Part shown: in pieces, positions 48,493 through 61,700 of the stretch
Layout of the letters: each line of letters starts with the position of its first letter
How positions within the stretch are numbered: position 1 is the first letter of the stretch
Origin: Hypericum androsaemum
Lineage: Eukaryota > Streptophyta > Magnoliopsida > Malpighiales > Hypericaceae
Assembly: GCA_963995505.1 (NCBI GenBank)
Contig: OZ023192.1
Span: forward strand, 17,095,001-17,159,000
Reading direction: 5' to 3'
Length of the DNA stretch: 64,000 bases
Translations under genes and position numbers: made by a program
The notes under the pieces: model-generated
Databases searched by the model: none
Seen by the model: only the letters and a program-made list of their open reading frames with translations
Told to the model about the DNA's origin: nothing

Positions 48493-48746
48493 TAGGGTTT
48501 CTTTTAATTTTTAACCGCCAATTCTTCTTTTGAGAATTTTTTATAGAAATGTTTTTTTTTAGTGTGGGTTTTCTAGTCTGGATTGAGTTATAGGAGCTAG
48601 GGTTCTGGGTTTTACACGGCCAAGGGTTTTAAGAGGAGGGAGAAAAAGGAAGACGAGGCAAACGGCGGCGTTTTTCCGGTAGTCATTTGTTTTGTATGGG
48701 CCTGATTCATGGGCCGAGCTACCCCGAAACTGATTCATTTGGCCCA
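48493..48746 (-). promoter_or_regulatory. BMS1 promoter: telo-box and Site II motifs
   Basis: On the gene strand AAACCCTA (48500-48493) lies 10 bases before the start codon, and a near-copy GAACCCTA lies at 48605-48598. Further up are TGGGCC/GGCCCA words at 48697-48702, 48710-48715 and 48741-48746. Telo-box with Site II is the established promoter pattern of plant ribosomal-protein and ribosome-biogenesis genes. Confidence 0.7.
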
Positions 48747-49006
48747 AATAAATGGTTCGGGATTTGATTCGGAATTCAATTCCTCCAAAATTCGATCTGG
48801 ATTTAAACCGGTTTTTAAGAATTCGAATTCGTTTATGAACAAATTAAATAGGAATCCTAGTTTTTATAATTATCTAGGCGATATCGATAAGGGATGCACT
48901 AGCTTAATACTAGTACATAGACGATTTTGTATAGATCCTTAGGTTACGTGGGGAACGGATTTGGTCCTGGAAGGTCAAATCCAACCAGAACCGTCCTGGA
49001 CGATCT

Positions 49007-49192
49007 AATGGTTTACTTAGTTACGATTCAATAGTTTACTTAGTTACGATTCAGTGGTTTACTCAGTTACGATACAATGTTGCGTGTTTATCCCGTCCCG
49101 GATAAATCGGGACCATCCTAATTACCCAGTTACAATACAATATTTTGCGCAGTTATGATACAATAGTTTACCCAATTACAATTCAATGGTTG
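49007..49192 (+). repeat. Interrupted 23-bp tandem repeat
   Basis: Unit AATGGTTTACTTAGTTACGA plus TTC, three adjacent copies from 49007, an interruption with the small palindrome GTCCCG-CGGGAC (about 49095-49113), then about three more diverged copies. Confidence 0.8.
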
Positions 49193-49845
49193 TGAGCTTT
49201 TTTCATTTTGCTCCTCGTATTTCTGCATTTTTGCAAAAAATTATCGCATGTCCTTCAGTAAAAATCCTCCAACGCCATGCTGGAGTGAGCCTCCAGCACC
49301 AAATCCTATCCCAGTTACGTGTAAATTTTTTAGATATATAAAAACTCTTGTAAAAAAATTCTGAATTTTGTGAAGTCTTTCGTATATTAACAGTTGAGAT
49401 AGTCAACAGAGGAGGGAAAAAGGAAAGATGAAGAGATGTAGGGTAATTTTATTATAGTTATGAATTAAATGACATAATATGAATCAAAAAAAATTCAGTA
49501 AAATCTAAGATATTTTGATTAACTATTTAGCATCTGCATCCCTTTGCCTTTTTCGTTCAAACACATGAACAACGAACAATTCACAATTTTTTTCTCGACA
49601 TCTACTGGTACGTTTAATACGTTTTCAAACCGGGTATAACAAGAATATCAATCAGGCAAAAGAACATTTAGTCCAACAATACAAATAGTGTACTATTTTT
49701 AAGAGGTATTAGTCTAAAAATCAATAAATAATTAAACATAGCGTTTATTAACTAGGCTGATTGCTTCCGACTCCATCCCGACAAAGAAATTCAAGAGCCT
49801 CGTATGTCTCTTCAATCCCATGCCTACGTCTCCAGGGTACTTGCA

Positions 49846-50085
49846 GAAGGACTCTCCTTTTCGGAGGGACTTGAAGAAGCTTCCCCTTCTTGGAGGGACT
49901 TACCAAAGAACTCTCCTTTCCGGAGCGACTTGCCGAAGGACTCTCTTTCCCGCAAGGACTCGGCAAAGGATTCCCCTTCCCGAAGGGACTTGCCGAAGGA
50001 CTCTCCTTTTCGGAGGGACTTGACTAAGGCTTCCCCTTCTTGAATGGACTTGTCGAAGGACTCTCCTTCCAGCAAGGAAGGGTGT
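49846..50085 (+). repeat. 30-bp minisatellite, eight units, open in coding frames
   Basis: Eight consecutive 30-bp units like GAAGGACTCTCCTTTTCGGA plus GGGACTTGCC. The period is a multiple of three, so both strands stay open and read 10-residue repeats: plus strand RRDLPKDSPF-like (49804-50043), minus strand GESFGKSLRE-like (50120-49824). There is no recognised domain, no splice context and no upstream gene. Treated as a minisatellite, possibly a fragment of a repeat-containing coding sequence. Confidence 0.85.
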
Positions 50086-51293
50086 AAAAGTACAAAAATA
50101 CCCTCTGTAATATTGGCCATCAGATCTGCGATTTTTTAAATATGGTTGATCCAACGGCTCCATTTCGATTCAGAACTGATCGACAATTCTGTGGGTTGTA
50201 GTTCTTCACCTTCATTGAAGACACTTATGCGCTAAGACCATAATCAATCCTTAGATATATGTAACAAGTACCAGCTCAAACCATTAAGTACCGGCGTCAA
50301 TATGATTCAATATATGACATTAATTTGCTGCCAGTTCGTAAGCTATAGTTGTTGGTTCGGTCACAATTTGAAAAAAATTTAAAGTTGTTTTTTTACGAGT
50401 ATTATTATTCATTAATATACCAACACTAGTCCTTTTCAACGTATTTTGTCTTCACTCACACGTATTCTAAAAATTTTCTACGAGAGCACCCATCCTAATA
50501 TTAGTCCAGGTCAAGCGCGTGTAACCTTGAAGTTCTTTAAAATTGTGTGCCACAAAAGTAGTTGTACCTTGTTGATATATGTAGTACTAATCAAATCACT
50601 TTACATTTTAGACAAAACATATTATTTAGAGTATCACACCAAATAATGCTTGTGCGGATTATGCTAGAATAGAAGCTTGGGTTATTTCTAGAACAATTTG
50701 ACTTCTCTACACCTCTACTTCCTTTTATCTAGATGTTTATGTTTATTTCTACAAATGTATGATCAAACAATTGTCAAGGAAATAGGCCCTTCTTATTAGG
50801 CCTAATTAGTTGTGGGTCGAATCTCTCAACTTTAAACATAATACCGCTGGCTCTTCAAAAGCCACACAATATAGTGATATTAGAAGCAATAGATAAGGCC
50901 ATACCCATAGTGATCACCACTTCCCTCGGAGAAGAACGAGGGACAATTTTTTGTCAATACCAATATCCGAATATTCATTCAGCTGACTAATCTAGATTCG
51001 AGTTTGATAGAATTATCTAAAAAAATGAAAAATCATGACTGGTTTAAGTGTTTGTCAGTACGCCGATAGACAATGTAGAAACATAACAACATTCCTCATA
51101 AATGACATAAGAATATATACAAGGAAAAGTAGAATTAGGCCTTTTGCTTAAACACAGCAACTACTGATATTGGAAGAGTTTGGAATAAATATTAATCAAC
51201 CAACCCCTGTATGATTCAGGGACAGAATTTGTAATGGGATGATACAAGGTTATTAATGCCAGACAGGAGCAGGAAACCACAATGGGCATCCAT
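50086..51293. other. Intergenic spacer, includes glycolate oxidase 3' flank
   Basis: No gene recognised. The part next to 51294 is the likely 3' untranslated region of glycolate oxidase (read leftwards). Confidence 0.5.
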
Positions 51294-53342
<2,049 letters not shown>

Positions 53343-53806
53343 CTTCCCAAATTAGCTTAGGCCTTAACCCGGCTTTCAGCTACGAATCTGAACCAAGAAC
53401 ATCAACTCTTAAGGACACAAATCGGCATCCTCAAACCTTACAAACACAACCAGGATCCCAACACCAATCGATTAATCGCCTCCGAGCAAAATCAAAGAAA
53501 GAAAAACCGAGCAACACACGCCTCTAAGAGAGCCCGGAAACAGAGGTATCATCTAACCAAGTTGCGCCAACTTAAACTGAAGTCAAGCAATCAAAAGTCA
53601 AGACAATAACACACGAGAAGACTCTTTTAAGGATTCAACAACAGGAAACCAATTACTTGTCCAAAAACTTAAATCTAAAGGACAAGTCTCAAAACAAGAA
53701 CAGAACTACATAAACATAAAGAAAACCGGCAGCCAGCCAACATGCAATAGAGTCCTCAATTATACCCATAACCTTGAACTACCAAGGTATTCAACCAACC
53801 AACCAA

Positions 53807-53960
53807 CCAACCAATGGGAGTTGATTCACGTGTTAAGTGGCTTGGATTCACACAATTAGGTTGTGGGTTCTAGCCTTACGGATATGAAAGACATCCTTAG
53901 AAGAGCCGTCCGATAGTGCTACACTCTGATGGAGAGATTCACCAAAAAAAAAGAAAGAAA
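53807..53960 (+). mobile_element. Possible tRNA-derived SINE in the glycolate oxidase leader intron
   Basis: GTGTTAAGTGGCTTGGATTC followed by GTGGGTTCTAGCC (B-box-like) about 30 bases on, a unique body of about 80 bp, and an A-rich end CCAAAAAAAAAGAAAGAAAAA. Box spacing and tail suit a SINE; no duplication confirmed. Confidence 0.45.
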
Positions 53961-53974
53961 AAGGAATCCAACCA

Positions 53975-54140
53975 AATAAAGGGTGACATAGTTACTAAAC
54001 AACTTGGTAGCCCTTCAGACATGAATTTCAGGATTGCAGTCCAGGACGAGGGTTCAAAGTTGAAGAGAAAAAACTACTTATAAAAGAGAGCTCATCAACT
54101 TGGTCACGTATAAAAGAAAAAGAAAAAGAAAAATACCATA
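53975..54140 (+). mobile_element. Second possible SINE next to it
   Basis: GTGACATAGTTACTAAACAA with GAGGGTTCAAAGTTG about 60 bases later and an (AAAAG)n end at about 54110-54137. Same reasoning as for 53807-53960, and equally tentative. Confidence 0.35.
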
Positions 54141-54344
54141 TTCATAGAATCTCACGAATTACGATGACAAGGTGACTAACTGAATTCCAGTGACACAAGC
54201 CAAATGATGATACTTGGAAGATTGGAACGTACCCTCTTCTTCTTCTGTTGCCTCCAGTGGAGAGAGCTAGAGTGAGAGGAGACGAACCGGACTATAAGAG
54301 GTCAAGTGATGATAAATGATATTGCGAGACAGGATAATAGACGA

Positions 54345-55900
54345 GACAAGTAAATAGACAAACCAACAAACCATTAAATAATTGGTTAGAGTTTTTCTAA
54401 CATATAGCATTGTTAAATATTAGTCATTAGAATTTTGTCACATTTCACAAATAAATGTTTGAATACCGTGTGATATAAAAAAAAGACAGGGGCCAATGGC
54501 TTGTAAGAGAAAATAGTATAAAATGGGGAGATACAGACAAATAAGGTGGGGATTGAGAGGAGAGGAGGTGGCTCATTTGGTGCCCAATTGTTTTTTTTTC
54601 CTTCTAGAGAGGGTTGTGGATTAGTTTTCCAAGGTGGGAATTCAAGGCCAAATCCGTTTCATGGGTACCTCCAAGCTTTGCTGCTTTTTTGTGTGGAGAG
54701 AGTTTTTGTTGGATTTATATGTGTTAATCAGTTGCTGTATTTTTTTTTCTCCAGATAATTTCTCCTCAGTTTATGCGTATTTGAAGTGGTTGGACTTGGA
54801 TGATTGATAGAGGAAAATCGGTGGAATGATTTTTTTAATCTTTTGTTCATAATCTGTCAGATTCTCAAAATATTTCTAGATTGTGATTCATCAGAATAAG
54901 GGGCAGTGAATAATGTTTCTTTATTGATAAATATCACACATTTTCTTATAATACAACGGTAAAATGAACAATCCAAATAATAAGCATGTTTAGCTATGTA
55001 ATTATACGTAAATCTTTCTCATTATTTAACTTTCAAAAAAATATGGTTAAAATGGAAGCATATAATTGAGGTTCAGATATGAATATAATTTATCAATTCA
55101 ATTCAGAGGCCTTGATAAAGCCCTTGGTTGGTTTCTGATTTCCGAACTCACGACACCTTTCATACAAGTGGTTATTGGTTGATTGTTCTTTTTTTAGAGA
55201 GCAACTGTAATTCACATGAACCAAATCTGATTTTTTGTACACAACAATTTCAAATATTTATTTTAAAATTTATTATATTCTATATGAACATAGATTAATC
55301 TACCTATTCAATATCAATCGGTATAAAAAATGAGCGCAAGAGTATGTATTATGAGTAGGAGGAGTGTGAGTCAATCAAGTCACAGAAATCGATGTAGATA
55401 GACCATAAAGTGATGGCCACCATGTCCATGACAAATAAATTGCTGGCCACTGATTACGTGATCACCCCCTTCCCTTCGAATTTACCCGCCCAGCAAAATC
55501 CACGGACGCCATTTGGGTTTTGTGGTTGTCTAAAAATTAACAACTCAAAATTAATGTTTAATTTTTGCTCCAATTCATACGGGTAGCAACGAAAAAGAAT
55601 TTGGCAATTGCGTTCTGACCAGGGCCGGAATAAATATATGAACCTAATTTGTGTTTAATATCGGGATGCTTCAAACTTTATCAGATGATGGTTGTCGACC
55701 TGTGAGAAAGTTGTACTGGTTAAAACAGAGGGTAACGAGTGGAGTAAAAAGTATCGGTAAAACACGAGATAAGGAAGAAAGAGAAATATTTTCAGCTTTT
55801 TTGGAAATATGCGGACATACGTTACCTAAAAAATTATGTGATTTTATTCTTACAAATTATAAGCAAAGAAATGCTGCTAGTAAATCAGAAAATAGCTGTT
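54345..55900. other. Intergenic spacer with one unassigned open frame
   Basis: Mostly AT-rich. An open frame at 55651-55944 (97 codons, includes FSAFLEICGHTLPKKLC) has coding-like composition but no family I recognise, and it runs into the repeat at 55905-56090. No expression evidence in the sequence. Confidence 0.4.
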
Positions 55901-55904
55901 TTCA

Positions 55905-56090
55905 CGATTATTTATGTCTCGATGGAAGCACGTTGGTGGAATAAAAACGTTGGGAAAGTTGCTTGAAATATTGAATAGAATCCGGACGTATTCTTCATTT
56001 CGAGGAGCATATAATGTCCAATGTCGTCTTGCTTATCAATCCAATTTACTAATTTCTTGTTGGGGCAGCGCACATGAGGCTCCGAGTAGA
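55905..56090 (+). repeat. Uninterrupted paralogue of the copia-2 insertion site
   Basis: Matches 58350-58420 (ATTATTTATG, GTTGGTG-AATAAAAACG, TATTGAATA) and then, without the element, 63832-63990 (GTATTCTTCAT-TCGAGGAG, ATAATGTCCAATGTCGT, TTGCTTATCAATCCAATTTA). It shows the sequence before copia element 2 inserted. Confidence 0.85.
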
Positions 56091-57174
56091 TTAATCTTTT
56101 ATCGGTGACCAAAATATGAAGGCAGCCGCCTGGAGAAACATTAAATAGTCAGGACACCTAATTAATTTATTACGATCATTGAGAGAGTTGGTTCTATTTT
56201 AACCAAAATTAGCCAATAAAATAGTATCTAAATATTGCATAATTAAGAAAATAATAATAATTTTTTAGGCTTACCAGTAGAGTATTGATGCATCGAAAGT
56301 AATTCTTCTTTTTCTTTGTTTCCATCGACTCATTTAAGAAAAAAACTCATTTTAGTCCAACTAATTTATCGCCAGATGTGGGTCAAATCCAAAGCTTCTT
56401 TTCTTTAAAAAAAAAATCAAATTCCAAGCCAATGTAAAGACACGAGGAGCATGAATTGGGACATTTTTCTAGTTATTAAAAAATTGGTACATTTTTCTGC
56501 GTAGCTATTTTTTATATTAAAAAATCAGATTTTGTGACTTCAGATTTATTTTTTTTCCCATGAAAAGGCAGCTTGGGCTTGGAAAAGACTACTGGATATT
56601 GAGCCCATAAAATGAGCATGTGAAAAGATTTCCAATATTCTTAATGAATCAACCAAGAAAATATCCATAATCAATAATTAAATTTCTTATTTATCTACAT
56701 ATTTTACTTAAACAAAATATTTCGAGCTCTAATAAATTTGAGCGTGGACTAATCGGTTCATTCAGTGTCCGAATACCAGGTGGTTTGATAAAACATACAC
56801 AAATTTCTTATACATAACCAATCATATCCTTTAAGGTGCTAATAATTATTTATTAAGTAATGAGTTTGTATTGCTTTCAGCGTCTCAAAGCAACACAAAC
56901 TCATTACTTAATAAACGTGACCAACAATGCAGTAAAATATAACACATAGTACTTAGCCTAATAACACAAAAAATATATTAATTAAAAAAAATTTAGGGTT
57001 CAAATCCTAACGATAGGGTGTTTTGCTTTAGAAAAAACTATGGTCATGAAATTAGGCCTGAAAGTCACATCCCCTAAACTAAGTCAACGAGAGCAAGAAC
57101 ATCCCTTGGCCCGCCGCAAATTCCTTGGGCTCCCGTGTAATTTACCCTCCATCAAAGCAGCTCGTGACAAAGAA
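56091..57174. other. Intergenic spacer without a gene
   Basis: AT-rich. Contains the perfect-like hairpin described separately at 56851-56913. Confidence 0.5.
56851..56913. repeat. 27-bp inverted repeat with 9-nt loop
   Basis: Left arm 56851-56877 and right arm 56887-56913 pair at 26 of 27 positions (arm starts TATTAAGTAATGAGTTTG), loop CAGCGTCTC. It is too short for a usual plant microRNA precursor, and no poly-T terminator follows. Confidence 0.9.
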
Positions 57175-57774
57175 CTAGGGCAACTGATACCGGCAAATTG
57201 GACATGAGCAGCTTACTCCGAGCCACTTAACGATGCAATGCTCGTGGTAAACATGCCCACACGGCATTCGAGCCCCTCGAACATCCCCGGGTTCCATGGC
57301 GTCCATGCACACCGCACACGTCTCTTGATCTTCTTCCTCGACGATCACGAACCTCTGCAATCCCTTTATCGACTCCTCGGTTATATTAACTGTGAATACG
57401 ACTTGGCCTGCAGGATCCGACCCTAAGTACAGTTGAGCTGCACGGGCATCCACTGTCAGCTGCCTAATCAGTTCATCGTGGACGCAACCTGTTGGAGGGA
57501 GTAGCAGGGCCATCATCGCAAAACTGAGCAAGACCGTCGTCAAATTATTCGGAAGGCTGGACAAGTGGGAGAGCGGGACCTCGATCCGATGCCTCGTGAC
57601 GGTTCTGGGGGAGGGGTCATCATATTGGGCATACGGGAGGAAGCACTCTTCCAGGACGAACTCGACCTCGACGTAGCCGTTTCGGGTGGGAGACGCGGGG
57701 GTCCCGGGGGCCACTACAGTGTGGCTGACGTTGATGTCGTAGGCTCTGTTTCTGACCCACACGCGACTCGTCAT
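57175..57774 (-). CDS. RING-H2 finger protein, probable E3 ubiquitin ligase
   Basis: Single exon, 199 aa. The C-terminus carries a complete C3H2C3 RING-H2 finger: CAVC (153-156), CGH (172-174), H177, C180 and CPIC (191-194), with the usual 10-residue spacing before the last pair. Such domains bind E2 ubiquitin-conjugating enzymes; the substrate is unknown. The N-terminal 140 residues (VWVRNRAYDINVSHTVV, VEVEFVLEECFLP, TVDARAAQLYLG) match no domain I know. Intronless RING-H2 genes are common in plants. There is a polyvaline/leucine stretch around residues 82-95, but no clear membrane helix. The start chosen is the first ATG in frame; no better one is visible upstream. Confidence 0.88.
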   Translation of the reverse strand: MTSRVWVRNRAYDINVSHTVVAPGTPASPTRNGYVEVEFVLEECFLPYAQYDDPSPRTVTRHRIEVPLSHLSSLPNNLTTVLLSFAMMALLLPPTGCVHDELIRQLTVDARAAQLYLGSDPAGQVVFTVNITEESIKGLQRFVIVEEEDQETCAVCMDAMEPGDVRGARMPCGHVYHEHCIVKWLGVSCSCPICRYQLP

Positions 57775-58349
57775 ACCAAATTACGGCCGCCGGGAATTGA
57801 ACCTAAACCTAAAAGAGTACTTTCGGTGGCCTGATCTCTCTAGAGTTTTGGAGTGGTACAGTATGGTATCTGAGGATCTAATTGATGGTTAAGGGTTTAT
57901 TACTAATCAGTTGTTTATTTAATTAGTGAAACAAGAAGATTTTTAATATTATTGTTATTTGTACGTATGGAGTTCTAATAGAATTTGACTTGTATTAGAA
58001 ACCTAATGTGTTCCTGTTTTGTCGTTCCATCCCATGCAATTCAAATAAAGCTAACACCCTAAGATCATGTTTGGTTGATAATGCAAGCAAGTAATTCTCT
58101 ACATAATCGAGTCTCTCTATATGAAGAAAGGTAGGGTTGTGAATCTGTTGACTTGTGCGTTTCAGTTTCTGATCCAAGAGAGGTGGGCTTTTTTTCATAT
58201 ATATATATGGAATACCGAAATTCATCAATTTTTCAAACAAAATTTTTACTAAATTAAATCCTAAATCGCGACATACCAATTCTGTAATACCAAATACTAA
58301 AAATATACCAAAAAATATTGAATGTTGAATATTGTTTGCACACCTCTAA
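57775..58349. other. Spacer between RING-H2 gene and copia-2 target
   Basis: Contains the upstream region of the RING-H2 gene and AT-rich DNA. No gene. Confidence 0.45.
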
Positions 58350-58420
58350 TTATTTATGCCTTGATGGGAGCAAGTTGGTGAAATAAAAACGTCAGAAAAG
58401 GTGCTTGGAATATTGAATAT
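58350..58420 (+). repeat. Left half of the repeat split by copia element 2
   Basis: Corresponds to 55907-55977. Ends GAATAT directly at the LTR; AATAT (58416-58420) is the target duplication. Confidence 0.85.
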
Positions 58421-58693
58421 TGTTGAGAAATAAGATCGAAACGAGTAAAACATGAGACACAAGAATTACGTGGAAACCCCAAGACGGGGAGAAAATCACG
58501 GGCAAAGGAGAGTCATCCACTATGTGAGTCCAATCGGTTACAAGGCCTCCGTGAGGGTTCTCTCTACCTCACAACTCTCAACTAGTACAAATAAGACCTA
58601 GGCATAGGCCGTATATATATAGGAGACTAGTACTCTATTCTGATCAAGAAATAGAGCCATACTCTAATTAGGAATTTGGAACAATCCCTAACA
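58421..58693 (-). repeat. 3' LTR of copia element 2
   Basis: 273 bp; on the plus strand it starts TGTTGAGAAATAAGATCG and ends AATCCCTAACA. Confidence 0.93.
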
Positions 58694-58775
58694 AATCTCC
58701 ACCTTGGACCAAATTCTATGACTCCAACATCAACGTTTCTCCACCTTCACCATCAGCCCCTAAGGACAATCAACA

Positions 58776-61700
58776 TCAAGCATGAACACCGACCAAGTCC
58801 AAGCAATGCTCGAACTTAGTACCAGAAAGTGACTTCGTCAACATGTCTGCAGGGTTGTCCTTGGTACCCACCTTGCTCACAACAATATCACCTTGAGCAA
58901 CATGCTCCCGAATGAAATGGTACCTCACATTAATGTGCTTTGTCCTCTCATGATACATAGCATCCCTCGTGAGATGCATAGCACTTTGACTATCACAGTA
59001 CACTGTACTGACCTGCAGCTTCTCACAGATTTCACTGAAGAAACCTTTCAACCAGATAGCCTCCTTCACACCTTCAGTTATAGCCATGTACTCCGCCTCA
59101 GTAGTAGACAATGCCACTGTGGCCTGTAGACAAGCTCTCCAACTGATAGCACATCCTCCAAGAGTGAAGACATATCCAGACAAGGACCTAGACTTATCAA
59201 GGTCTCCAGCATAATCTGAATCAACGAAACCAACAACTCTATCATTGGTACTTCCAAACTGTAGACACACGCCCTTGGTACCCTTCAAGTACCTCATAAT
59301 CCACTCCACTGCTCTCCAATGACCTTCTCCGGGATTTGCCATAAACTTGCTAACGACACTCACAACATAGGCCAAATCCGGGCGTGTGCAAACCATAGCA
59401 TACATCAGAGAACCAACAACATTGGAGTATGGAACACCAGACATGTAATCGACCTCAGCAGCTGACTGTAGATATAAAGCAGACAAAAGCTAAAAATGTG
59501 TACCAAGAGGAGTACTCACAGGATTACCAGTCACATCAAACCTGTCAAGTACCTTTTCAATGTAACTCTCCTGACTCAGAAATAATTTTCTTGCTCCTCT
59601 ATCTCTGACAATCTTCATACCAAGAATCTTCTTAGCAGGACCCAAATCTTTCATCTCAAACTCGCTACTCAACAGAGCTTTGAGCTTTCTCATCTCTCCT
59701 TTGTCACTGGCAGCAATTAACATGTCATCCACATACAGGAGCAAATACACTTGGGAACCATCGCGTAGCCTTTTCAGGTAAACACAACTATCATACTTGC
59801 TCCTCTCATAACCATGAGAAATCATAAAAGAATCAAACCTTTTATACCACTGCCTCGGAGACTGCTTAAGGCCATACACGGACTTCTTCAACAAACACAC
59901 ATAGTCTTCTTTGCCTTCAATATGAAAACCCTCAGGCTGTGCCATATAAATCTGCTCCTCAAGCTCTCCATGCAACAAAGCTGTCTTTACATCAAGCTGT
60001 TCAAGCTCCAAATCCTGCATAGCAACAATACCAAGAAGAGAACGAATTGAGGTATGTGCTTCACAACTGGTGAAAATACCTCATTAAAATCCACACCAGG
60101 AATCTGACTATATCCTCTAGCCACTAGCCTAGCCTTGTATCTAGGCTCTTCAACTCCAGGTATACCATCCTTCTTCGTGAATACCCACTTGTAACTGACA
60201 ACCTTCTTATCATTAGGCAGCTTAGTAATCTCCCAAGTCTTGTTCTTGTGAAGAGATTTCATCTCTTCCTCTATAGCAACCAACTATCTAGCAGAGTCTT
60301 TCGACTTCATAGCATCTGAGTAACTAGACAGTTCTTCACAGCTATTAACTTCTTCTGCCACATTCAGGGCAAAAGTAACAATATCAGCCTCACCCAACTT
60401 CTGTGGAGGCCTGATAATTTTTCTGGGCATGTCTCTAGCAATAGAATACGCTGGCTCCCTCTCAACTGTGCCAACATTCTCAGCTTCATCAGACAACCAC
60501 TATGAGTAGGACCATGGCAATCAACATCACGAAAGGAACTCACTTCTGGATCAGCATCAAACTCCACCTGTACTTTTAACTTTTGCAAGTCCACACTTGG
60601 AGCACTCGGAATACCAAGTAAAGAAATATCCTCCCTCTTACTCAGCATATCTGTCTCTTTGAAAATAATATTCCTACTCAACAAGACCTTAGATAGCTCG
60701 GGACACCACAACTTGTATCCCTTCACTCCAGAAGCATAGCCAAGGAAGATACATTTCACAGATCTTGGCTCTAACTTGCCATTATTCACATGAGCATAGG
60801 CAGGACACCCAAATATCTTCAAAATAACATAATTAGGAGGATTTCCAGACCATAATTCTTCAGGTACCTTGCCATTAAGTGATGCATGAGGTGAACGATT
60901 AACAAGGTGACAGGCAGTGGAAGCAGCTTCAGCCCAAAATGACTTAGGTAAACCAGCATTTGACAACATACAACGAACTTTCTCCAACAAAGTTCTGTTC
61001 ATTCTTTCAGCGACTCCATTCTATTGAGGTGTACTCGGGATTGTCTTATGCCTGACAATACCCTCATTCTTGCAGAACTCATCAAACCAACTAGAGTAAA
61101 ACTCTAATCCATTGTCTGTGCGGAGATGCTTGACATCTCTTCCAGTCTGCTTTTCAATCATAGTCTTCCACTGCTTGAAAGTGACAAAGACATGATCCTT
61201 GATCTTCAAGAAGAACGCCCACACTTTCCTCGAATAATCATCAATGATAGTCAGCATATACTTGGAACCATTCTTTGTTGTAACTTGAGAGGGTCCCCAA
61301 AGATCAGAATGAACATAGTCAAGTTTTCCCTTTGTAGTGTGCACACCTTTCTGAAAACTGACTTTCTTCTGCTTGCCAAATACACAGTGCTCACAAAATT
61401 CCAGCTTTCCAATACCCTGTCCACATAATAATCCTCTCCTATTTAGCTCGGTCATGCCTTTCTCGCTCATGTGACCAAGTCGCATATGCCACAATGAGGT
61501 ATTCTCAGAATCTGTCAACGAGCCAGATGCAGCGGCAGCAGTCCCTGTAACTGTAGAACCCTGCAAAACATATAGATTTCTAACCTCCTTCTTGGCCTTC
61601 ATATGCACTAATGAGTTCTTACTCACACGAAGAACTCTACCTTCTCCGGTATACTTGTACCCCAATGTATCAAGAGTACTCAGCGAAATCAAGTTCCGCT

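Noticed and set aside
49846..50085. CRISPR-like array
   Set aside because: Units are contiguous with no spacers, diverged from each other, and the genome is eukaryotic.
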